Part shown: piece by piece, positions 29,718 to 35,833 of the stretch | Position numbering within the stretch: position 1 is the first letter of the stretch | Layout: every line of letters begins with the position of its first letter | Source: Mesorhizobium sp. WSM2240 | GTDB lineage: Bacteria > Pseudomonadota > Alphaproteobacteria > Rhizobiales > Rhizobiaceae | Assembly (NCBI RefSeq): GCF_040438645.1 | Contig: NZ_CP159253.1 | Location: 4,764,501 to 4,828,500 of the forward strand | Length of the DNA: 64,000 bases | Direction: 5' to 3' | The notes under the pieces: model-generated | What the model saw: only the letters and a program-made list of their open reading frames with translations | Databases searched by the model: none | What the model was told of the DNA's origin: nothing | Program-made: the position numbers and the translations under genes

Positions 29718-29747
29718 GCCCGCCTGACTTAACGAGGCGGGCTCTTT
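29718..29747 (+). terminator. Intrinsic terminator
   Basis: 8-bp perfect stem GCCCGCCT (29718-29725) / AGGCGGGC (29735-29742) followed by TCTTTGC, 27 bases after the stop of the small exported protein gene. Confidence 0.75.
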
Positions 29748-29793
29748 GCAGCGGGTGATCGTTCCGATGCCTCTCATGCTGTGCGAAAGCGGA

Positions 29794-30687
29794 TCACTCC
29801 TCGTGCACCTCTTCAAGGGTGGCATGCCGGAGCACTTCTTCGCCCCGCATGTAGCGCACCCGGCCGACCAGGCCGGGCTTCACCCACTCCACTCCGGTCT
29901 TGTCGACAGCGATCCCCTTCGGCGCCGGTGCGGCCTTCTGCTTCACCCGGTCCCATAGCCGCTGCCGGAAATCGCGGTTCACCTTCACGAAAGCGCTGCC
30001 GGCGTACTGCCGTTTGCCGTTCCGCTCTGCCATCAGCGCAGTTGCTGGCTTGCCGCGCTCCCGGCGAACGCCTAGCAGGTCGAATTCCGATTCCTCGTAG
30101 CACTTCGCCTTCAGCCATTCCCGCGAGGGCCCGCTGTGATAGCGGCTGTCGATCCGCTTCGACACTGTACCTTCCAGCCCCATTTTTTCCACGGCGCGGA
30201 ATACAGCGCTGGCGGAGGCGTCCAGTGTATGGCTGAACTGGATCGGGCCTTCTGCAGGCTCCACAATTTCCTCGAGCATGTGCCTGCGCTCCATCAGCGT
30301 CATCTGGCGGAGGTCGTGACCATTGAGGTGGAGGAGATCGAACGTGACGAAAACCAGCCGCTCCGGAGCATTCACGATTGCAGAGCGCAGCGCCGAGAAA
30401 TCGGAGATCCCGTCATCATTGGTGACGATGACCTCGCCGTCGATGATGGCGGTGTCGGTCGGCAGCTCGGCCGCCGCCTTGGCGAGCGGGCCATACTTGG
30501 CCGTCCAGTCATGGCCGCGGCGCGTGAAGATGCGAGCTCGGCCGTGCTTGAGGATGATTTGCGAGCGGTACCCGTCGAACTTGACCTCGTGAATCCATCC
30601 GTCACCCTCGGGCGGCTGATCAACCAGGGTCGGTACTTGCGGGGGAATGAATTCAAGCCGGGGCCCGGCGACAGGAAACTTACTCAT
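29794..30687 (-). CDS. ATP-dependent DNA ligase (LigD/LigC-type ligase domain)
   Basis: 297 residues containing only the nucleotidyltransferase and OB-fold parts. The adenylated Lys36 lies in motif I EVKFDGYR; motif III is FVTFDLLH region, with IDGEVIV before it; motif IV is LEGTVSKR; motif V is EWLKAKC. There is no polymerase or phosphoesterase module, unlike full LigD, and no ku gene in the window. Stand-alone ligases like this occur on rhizobial plasmids and islands and may assist end joining or element circularisation. Confidence 0.9.
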   Translation of the reverse strand: MSKFPVAGPRLEFIPPQVPTLVDQPPEGDGWIHEVKFDGYRSQIILKHGRARIFTRRGHDWTAKYGPLAKAAAELPTDTAIIDGEVIVTNDDGISDFSALRSAIVNAPERLVFVTFDLLHLNGHDLRQMTLMERRHMLEEIVEPAEGPIQFSHTLDASASAVFRAVEKMGLEGTVSKRIDSRYHSGPSREWLKAKCYEESEFDLLGVRRERGKPATALMAERNGKRQYAGSAFVKVNRDFRQRLWDRVKQKAAPAPKGIAVDKTGVEWVKPGLVGRVRYMRGEEVLRHATLEEVHEE

Positions 30688-30759
30688 TCGGTGCCGAATC
30701 TAGTAAATGATCCGGCATTTTAGGAGTCCCTGAAATGTGCGATTTTTCCCGGACGATCG

Positions 30760-30935
30760 CCAGACGCAAGAAACCCGCCGCGAGCTTCGGAAGCAACGGT
30801 GGGTTTCGTTCCAAGGGTGGCGTCGAGAGGGGACCCCTTGGGAAGCCCATTAACTAGCAAGACAAAAGCTTGTTCCAGCTAAAACGCAAAAATGGCCCGC
30901 CACCCATTTCGGAGCAGCGGCCAAGTTGGGCAGAT
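30760..30935. repeat. Hairpin repeat copy C fused to type D copy 3
   Basis: 30760-30892 repeats copies A and B: CCAGACGCAAGAAACCCGCC, loop, GGTGGGTTTC, TTCCAAGGGTGG, GGACCCCTTGG, then AAAAGCTTGTTCCAGCTAAA. It continues directly into the type D hairpin (GGCCCGCC, loop with CGGAGCA, GCGGCC) at 30893-30935. This joins the two families into one modular unit. Confidence 0.72.
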
Positions 30936-31339
30936 CCCTGTTCGGTCGGCATATACGGCAGCAGCGGCTCTCCGCGGGCCGCCCGGCCCTTGTTGAGCCA
31001 ATCCTTCATCTCACGGTCAATCTCGACAGGATCGCGTCTGGGTGGCACGTAGCCGGCGGGCGGACGCTTCATGCGCCACCAATGCTCGAGCTGGCGCCAC
31101 CGGATCTCACCGACCAGATCGCCGGCCTCATTGAATAGCTCGGTGCTGTTGCGCCTGAGATTGTGGACTTGGCGGAGCTTGCAGCCCCAGGCCGCCATGA
31201 TCCGGCTCTCGGGCGAGCATGCTGTCTGCCAGGAGGTCCAGCCCTTGCGGCGATCGGCGTTCGCGCCTCGATCGACCAGACCGAACATTTCGATCGTCGA
31301 GAGCTTCTTGATCGATGATTTGACGCGCGGATCGGTCAT
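30854..31339 (-). CDS. Hypothetical protein reading into a hairpin repeat
   Basis: 161 residues, basic and Trp-rich (KGWTSWQTACS, RWRQLEHWWRMKRPPAGYVP). No domain recognised. The last about 25 residues (from about EMGGGPF on) are encoded by the repeat unit at 30854-30935, so the native C-terminus was probably replaced when the repeat arrived or the stop moved. Ribosome-binding site weak. Confidence 0.5.
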   Translation of the reverse strand: MTDPRVKSSIKKLSTIEMFGLVDRGANADRRKGWTSWQTACSPESRIMAAWGCKLRQVHNLRRNSTELFNEAGDLVGEIRWRQLEHWWRMKRPPAGYVPPRRDPVEIDREMKDWLNKGRAARGEPLLPYMPTEQGSAQLGRCSEMGGGPFLRFSWNKLLSC

Positions 31340-31382
31340 TTACGCGCGCAAATGTGCACGAAATGCCTTTTCGGCGCAATAT

Positions 31383-31679
31383 CTACCGCTTGCGTTTCTT
31401 CGGCTTTGGCGCCGGTCGCCGGTCATTACCGATCAGAATGCCGGCTTCCTCGGCCGCCACGCGGAAAGCCTGATGACAGGCGGCGGTCTCGACTTTGCCC
31501 TGCAGGGCTTCATGGCAGGCCTTGCGCGCCCGCCAGGCCTTGTCCGTATCTTCCTCGGTCGGCCATTTGTAGAGCAGCCACTCTGCAGCCTGGCGGGCGC
31601 TGGAGATGTTCTGGCGTTGACCCCGCCCAGCCTTGATCGTCACGTACTCGTCGAAAGGCCTGTCCTCAAGCCTGGCCAT
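31383..31679 (-). CDS. DUF982 family protein, paralogue 2
   Basis: 98 residues: MARLEDRPFDEYVTIKAG, then the family pattern ISSARQAAEWLLYKWPTEE, RARKACHEALQGK, and FRVAAEEAGILIG, ending in a basic tail KPKKRKR. The ATG at 31679 is preferred because the family starts here and the upstream frame is low-quality. The region before the start (31680-31745) has a near-copy at 33095-33170. Confidence 0.8.
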   Translation of the reverse strand: MARLEDRPFDEYVTIKAGRGQRQNISSARQAAEWLLYKWPTEEDTDKAWRARKACHEALQGKVETAACHQAFRVAAEEAGILIGNDRRPAPKPKKRKR

Positions 31680-31745
31680 ACTCAAAACCACAAACTCGCA
31701 CCGCGCCGTGATGCCACAGCGTCTGGGAGGCTCGCGGCAAGGGAG
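31668..31745 (-). repeat. DUF982 leader repeat, copy 1
   Basis: The first codons and upstream 65 bases of paralogue 2. Shared blocks with 33095-33170 include AAGCCTGGCCATAC, AAACTCGCACCGCGCC, ACAGCGTCTGGGAGG and GCGGCAAGGGAG (plus-strand reading). This marks either a duplicated regulatory leader or a duplicated gene start. Confidence 0.75.
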
Positions 31746-31833
31746 GCGTTGCGTTTGCGGTAAGCCGATCCACCGGCACGAAGACAACGTTTGCGACCTT
31801 GCCCCGGCATCGCCTTCACCGTCCCGGCTGGCT

Positions 31834-32145
31834 CTATGACTGGAAGTTAGGAAGATATATTTTGCCCTCAACACCGGCGGTTTGCGCGGTTTGGGCCAGC
31901 GCGTCGTAGGCCAGAATGCCGCGAGAGCGAGCGAATACCTCCACTTTGCCACGCGCCGTTTCAGCGTCGCATTCGTCTGCCATGGCATCTCGGCAGGCAT
32001 CGAGCGCCGCCACGTGAGCCGGACCGCGACCGCAAGCCGGCCATTCTGTCAAGACCTTAAAGGCTTCCCACAGGCTTCCGATGTCGTGCGGATATCCGAG
32101 CCCGACTAAGATCGGTACGGGCTGGGCAAATTGCTTGTTGTCCAT
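31834..32145 (-). CDS. DUF982 family protein, paralogue 3
   Basis: 103 residues starting MDNKQFAQPVPILVGL, with DIGSLWEAFKVLTEWPACG and ALDACRDAMADECDAETARG matching the DUF982 core more loosely than its neighbours; the last part FARSRGILAYDAL is divergent. The ATG at 32145 has GGAGG at ideal spacing. Located 154 bases upstream of paralogue 2 on the same strand, so the two may be co-transcribed. Confidence 0.72.
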   Translation of the reverse strand: MDNKQFAQPVPILVGLGYPHDIGSLWEAFKVLTEWPACGRGPAHVAALDACRDAMADECDAETARGKVEVFARSRGILAYDALAQTAQTAGVEGKIYLPNFQS

Positions 32146-32469
32146 CGGGACCTCCAAATGGCCGGCCTGAGAGCGCGCGATAGGGCAGCGTAACCGACTT
32201 GGCACTGCACCGCAGTGCCCTCAGTCACAGGCGACGAGGCATCGACGATGTGGCGAGCAGCCTCTCTTCGCGGACGCGCGAAAGACTGCAACGTCGATCT
32301 TGCTCCATGTCAGAGCGTCAGGAATAATGTCCTAGTGCGGCAATTCTCGAACCCTCGGAGATAGCGCAATATCTCAACAACTAGGCGCACATACGCGATG
32401 CCCTACTAGGGAACGGTTTCCAGCCTCGCGGGTTTGAATCGCGGGCGAACGCGTGAAGGCGGCATCATC

Positions 32470-32661
32470 ATGCTACAGATCAACGACACCAAAAAGCTGG
32501 TTGAACAGTTCGAGGAGAGGGAGCGGCAAAGCCTCATCCGCATCAAAGCAACTCAGGAACTCATCGAGCAGAACCGCCGGCTGATAAGGAGGTCCCGTGA
32601 AATCCGTGCGCGCGCATCCGAACTGGCCGCCGCGCTTGGCAGGACTAACGACCGGACTTAA
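32470..32661 (+). CDS. Small coiled-coil protein
   Basis: 63 residues, MLQINDTKKLVEQFEERERQ followed by a continuous charged helix ending AAALGRTNDRT. ATG at 32470 preceded by GAAGG. No domain; could be a small DNA- or RNA-binding or scaffolding peptide. Confidence 0.5.
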   Translation: MLQINDTKKLVEQFEERERQSLIRIKATQELIEQNRRLIRRSREIRARASELAAALGRTNDRT

Positions 32662-32861
32662 GAAAGCTCCACATGTGCAGGGTTTCATGGGCAAGGCGTC
32701 TCGTCCTTGCGACCGACGTCGAGTTCATCCCTGAGAATGGCGGCGGCGCGCCGTGGATGAAAACCCACCGGCTTACCTGCATCCGGGTATAAAGCGGTCA
32801 AGTGCGCAATCGACGGAGTGACCCTCTCCAATTAGCCAAGCTGACTTCAGTGCCTCACAGT

Positions 32862-32968
32862 TCTATACTCTGATCATTGCCATATCCCCATATGGTCACA
32901 GGCCGGAGTCTGCCTCTCTCTCCTCCGAGATCCCACAAGGACGCCGGCCCTTTTTTCTCATCAAGTCC
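32862..32968 (+). ncRNA. Candidate small RNA unit, copy 1
   Basis: Begins TATACTCTGATCATTGCCAT, contains a GGCCGG...CCGGCC hairpin, and ends CCCTTTTTTCTCATCAA, a good intrinsic terminator. Copy 2 at 33234-33326 keeps the first 18 bases and the terminator while the middle differs. Conserved ends around a variable middle suggest a short transcript rather than a protein gene. Confidence 0.45.
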
Positions 32969-33094
32969 CAATGTTACCCGAAAAAAAGGAACCCGATCTC
33001 AAAAAGAGCGATTGCCGTGCCCAGACACATCAACCCAAAGGCGGCAAACGCGAGCCCTCTAACCAGCCTAAAAGTCGCGCCCATCCACGCCTCG

Positions 33095-33170
33095 AAGCCT
33101 GGCCATACCCATCCTCAAACTCGCACCGCGCCCTGACGCTACAGCGTCTGGGAGGTTTGCGGCAAGGGAG
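33095..33170 (-). pseudogene. DUF982 gene-start remnant (leader repeat copy 2)
   Basis: On the minus strand the leader of paralogue 2 is repeated and continues into ATG and codons for MARLR, after which similarity stops and a stop codon follows within ten codons. It reads as a duplicated and truncated DUF982 gene lying between the two small-RNA-like units. Confidence 0.6.
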
Positions 33171-33233
33171 CCAACGCCCCTCCGAAAGGATAACTCTATT
33201 CTCTTGGCCAAGGTGAAATGAGCGCCTTGCCGC

Positions 33234-33326
33234 TGTATACTCTGATCATTGCCATTAGCATGGGCTGAGCCGGCGTCCTCCCTATCTCTGACCTCGGTGG
33301 ACGCTGGCCCCTTTTTTCTCATCAAA
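33234..33326 (+). ncRNA. Candidate small RNA unit, copy 2
   Basis: TATACTCTGATCATTGCCAT, a variable middle, stem GCCGGCGTCC / GGACGCTGGC and CCCCTTTTTTCTCATCAA. The stem differs in sequence from copy 1 but keeps pairing, which argues for selection on RNA structure. Confidence 0.45.
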
Positions 33327-33631
33327 ACCTATGCATAGCTTCGCCGGGCGCGGCGCCAGCCGGTTCAGGGAACCACGTCACGGAAGAACTGTTCGCTCGA
33401 CGGTCTTGTAAACCCCGAGCCGCCCACACCACCCCTCTTTGAAAATCCCGCAAAGTCGCTCTCTGGACCTCCGCCGTGGCGCTTTGGATGCTGAACATTG
33501 GCGGCGGATTCGCTGGGTTGCTGCTCTCCCTATAGTGCTACCCGGAGCCTGCCGATTTGACGCCGCCGGCCGTTCTGTCGCATTGCCAGATGCCGCCCAA
33601 TATACCCCCCTCAAAGGCGGCAGGCCGTCCG
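33327..33631. other. Intergenic stretch before the phage block
   Basis: About 300 bases without a supported gene. It probably contains the decayed end of the phage protein gene that stops at 33632. Confidence 0.45.
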
Positions 33632-34084
33632 CTAAACGAGGCGCGGACGGGCCATCTGCGGGGACGTTACAAACTGCTTGCGAGGGGATTGCAGTTGTTG
33701 GCTGAAATCAGCTTTGTAAGAAAAAAGCGTTGGAACTCTGGTCATGGCAGCCCCGCCCAAGGTGAGGGCAGTGTCGGTAGGAACACTCCCGTTGTCCTCC
33801 GCGCCATTCATATAAGCGATGATGATCAGCCGCCCGGATGCCGCAGCGCCCAGGGATATGGATGCCGGCAAGGTGCTTATAGCTTTATGGTCAACAAGGC
33901 TGACCGCAATCTCTGGGTTATAGGACTTCCCGTAGAAGTCTGTCGGGATCACAATCGGCCCAGACGCCACCCCTGTAAGCGCCCGCGTCTCGGGGGATGG
34001 AATCGTCAATGGCGCACCCGGTGCCATTCCGAGTTCCGCCCGGATATCGGCAAACGACATGGGGCCGGAAGACTGTAGTGTCAT
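33632..34084 (-). CDS. Phage tail-associated minor protein, probably truncated
   Basis: 150 residues from the ATG at 34084, which overlaps the stop of the preceding gene by four bases. The N-terminal MTLQSSGPMSFADIRAELGM and the short repeat leading to PTDFYGKSY are typical of a small protein encoded near tail-fibre genes in many tailed phages. The following SLGAAASGRLIIIAYMNGAED and ALTLGGAAMTRV form a beta-rich domain. After about residue 125 the sequence no longer resembles that domain, so a frameshift or deletion near 33.7 kb is likely. Confidence 0.62.
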   Translation of the reverse strand: MTLQSSGPMSFADIRAELGMAPGAPLTIPSPETRALTGVASGPIVIPTDFYGKSYNPEIAVSLVDHKAISTLPASISLGAAASGRLIIIAYMNGAEDNGSVPTDTALTLGGAAMTRVPTLFSYKADFSQQLQSPRKQFVTSPQMARPRLV

Positions 34085-34278
34085 TTGGAAGCCCCTTGAA
34101 ATTCTATTAGCCCCTGCACCATCAGCGAGCCCTCGACGAAAACTCCGCACTCTGGTCTGGCGCTCTCCAATGGCCGGAAGTCTCCAATTACCCGGATGTT
34201 GATGGGAAGCCCGTCCGAGACGCCGATCCCCACTTCGCCTGTGACGTGCAGGTCGCCTTCAATGATTAGGGTTTGCAT
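34081..34278 (-). CDS. Small phage protein, beta-rich
   Basis: 65 residues (MQTLIIEGDLHVTGEVGIGV ... VFVEGSLMVQGLIEFQGASK). Repeated short strands of the type xVxGDLxVxG resemble bactofilin-like or spike beta-helix rungs. Stop overlaps the next start by four bases. An upstream ATG at 34299 adds seven residues. Likely a structural accessory protein; function inferred from position only. Confidence 0.6.
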   Translation of the reverse strand: MQTLIIEGDLHVTGEVGIGVSDGLPINIRVIGDFRPLESARPECGVFVEGSLMVQGLIEFQGASK

Positions 34279-34349
34279 GCTCTTGCACTCCATTTCCAAG
34301 GTCCCGGCTGTCGTCCTTCAGCGATTGCGCTGCTGGCGCATGATGGGAA

Positions 34350-34610
34350 CTAGATTAATGCGTCGATCGTCCTGCGTGCTTCCTGGATCAGCTCTGCTAA
34401 CTGCCGGCGGCTCGCAATGGCCTCGCAGGTGTAGCGCCCGTGTCGATACTGGCCGTGGGCAGTTCCCCTTGGAGCCCCTGAAAATGCGCCGTGCATGCGG
34501 CAGATATGCTTGCCGCGCACCGCAGGTGCCTGGCAGCGCTTCCCGCTCCGCTTGCTCTTGGCCGAGCAGCGAGGCGCACGTTGCATGGGGTTATCTTGCG
34601 TTTTCTTCAT
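34350..34610 (-). CDS. HGGxx-type small phage protein
   Basis: 86 residues. RCSAKSKRSGKRCQAPAVRG and ICRMHGAFSGAPRGTAHGQY match the small Cys/His zinc-binding proteins with an HG(G/A)xxxGAPxG motif that are frequent in phages and islands of rhizobia. CRMHG and the two preceding Cys could bind zinc. Its start at 34610 lies inside the end of the upstream gene (20-base overlap). Function unknown. Confidence 0.68.
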   Translation of the reverse strand: MKKTQDNPMQRAPRCSAKSKRSGKRCQAPAVRGKHICRMHGAFSGAPRGTAHGQYRHGRYTCEAIASRRQLAELIQEARRTIDALI

Positions 34611-35214
34611 CAACCCCTCCCCCATGCGTGACGTTGCCGACGATGGCCTGGCCACCCTTTTCAACCGTGACACGCTCGACTATGACGCGTTGCACGCCCT
34701 TGCTGCGGTACCGCTTCAGGGCCTCGATTTGGGCAGCGAAGGTCCTGGCGAGTTTGTTGAAGCTGCGGTCGAATGCTTCGTACCTCGCCAGATCGCCTGA
34801 CGTTGCCATACGGCGCGCGGTGTCCATTGTGGCCAGATGCACGGCTGCCATCTGCGTCGCGAGCATGGATTCGAGTTGGTCCCGTGGTTCAATTCCCGCC
34901 ACCATTGCAACGGCATAGTTCAGGGTGGGGGCATCGACCTGGCCGCCCTTCTGGCAGACGCTAGCCAATGCGCTCGTGCAGCCGGTGAAATAGTCGAGAC
35001 TGTTCGATTTGATGGCTTCGGCAACGAGCGTATATCCTGTCATAAGGTCAGGATGATCCAGATCGAGGCGTACGCTGCCGTCGGTCGTTGTCGCTACAAA
35101 AGCCGGGAGAGGCGCAACTTTTTTCTCACGGGATTTATACGAAGCGACGGCCTTCCTTTCGAGCGGCGTCGGCTCGTATGGCTTGGCTACCGCCTTTGAC
35201 TTTCGGTTGGCCAT
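34591..35214 (-). CDS. Conserved phage-island protein
   Basis: 207 residues from the ATG at 35214, which shares one base with the stop of the preceding gene (TGATG). MANRKSKAVAKPYEPTPLER, DHPDLMTGYTLVAEAI, and a C-terminal VERVTVEKGGQAIVGNVTHG are seen. The last segment is common to a family found beside HGG-motif proteins in rhizobial islands and phages; no activity is known. A longer frame from 35598 exists, but its first 128 residues are a shadow of the upstream gene. Confidence 0.7.
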   Translation of the reverse strand: MANRKSKAVAKPYEPTPLERKAVASYKSREKKVAPLPAFVATTTDGSVRLDLDHPDLMTGYTLVAEAIKSNSLDYFTGCTSALASVCQKGGQVDAPTLNYAVAMVAGIEPRDQLESMLATQMAAVHLATMDTARRMATSGDLARYEAFDRSFNKLARTFAAQIEALKRYRSKGVQRVIVERVTVEKGGQAIVGNVTHGGGVDEENAR

Positions 35215-35588
35215 CAGTGCCTCGCAATGCCGCTCAGATGCACGTCGAGCACCATCAGCCCCGCAAGGGTATCCACCGCCTGGGAAAGCAGATGCTGGCC
35301 CATTGAATGCAGGAAGTCGGCGGCTTGCGTGTTGCCCTCCTGCCGGTTCGCTTTTGCTGCGGCATGGCATCCCCGAGCGAGGGCCAGGAAAGGGAACAGA
35401 TCGCCATTCGTGCCATTGACCATCGCTTCCGAGATGCTTGCGGCAAGGTCCTCGTGCATCGCGCCTTTGGCTACGCCGTCGAGAAACCGCCGCTCGATAT
35501 CGTCCATGATGTCGGGCAACGCAGGGATCAGGCTGCCTTCCGGTATCGCCCCGCATTCCGCCATTTGCCCGTGCCCTTCCGTTTTCAT
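35214..35588 (-). CDS. Hypothetical phage-module protein
   Basis: 124 residues, mostly helical and acidic (LPDIMDDIERRFLDGVAKGA, HSMGQHLLSQAVDTLAGLMV). No domain recognised. ATG at 35588 with GGGA upstream; a start at 35636 would overlap the opposite-strand gene. Coupled to the next gene through a TGATG overlap. Confidence 0.6.
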   Translation of the reverse strand: MKTEGHGQMAECGAIPEGSLIPALPDIMDDIERRFLDGVAKGAMHEDLAASISEAMVNGTNGDLFPFLALARGCHAAAKANRQEGNTQAADFLHSMGQHLLSQAVDTLAGLMVLDVHLSGIARH

Positions 35589-35611
35589 TGGTTCCCACTT
35601 ATCTTCCGCAA

Positions 35612-35833
35612 ATGAGCTACGACCATTTCCGGCCACCCGGACATTTTTCCCCGACCGGGAAACTTGCCTTCCGGGCTTTGTGCTTGGTGACGTTCATTGT
35701 CGCCATGGTGCTGTTTTCCTATTTCGTGCTGCCGCTGGTTTACCGATATGTTTCCCTGCCGCTCGGGGATTGGGGCTATGAAACGGTTCGCCAATGGACA
35801 GGCGAACCTCCACGTGCGCCGCGAACCTATTAG
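35612..35833 (+). CDS. Small membrane protein on the opposite strand
   Basis: 74 residues, MSYDHFRPPGHFSPTGKLAF, then one strong transmembrane helix (LCLVTFIVAMVLFSYFVLPL) and a short soluble tail. It is the only plus-strand gene within the minus-strand virion block. It starts 23 bases from the divergent gene and overlaps the stop of the 724-residue gene by four bases tail to tail. The topology would suit a holin or superinfection-exclusion peptide; the ribosome-binding site is poor, so coding status is not certain. Confidence 0.5.
   Translation: MSYDHFRPPGHFSPTGKLAFRALCLVTFIVAMVLFSYFVLPLVYRYVSLPLGDWGYETVRQWTGEPPRAPRTY

Noticed and set aside
19734..30935. CRISPR-like array from the repeated hairpins
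   Set aside because: Only three copies several kilobases apart, no regular spacers and no cas genes.
33378..33614. 78-residue minus-strand frame after the tail-associated gene
   Set aside because: Composition and lack of similarity to phage proteins suggest chance; probably decayed sequence.
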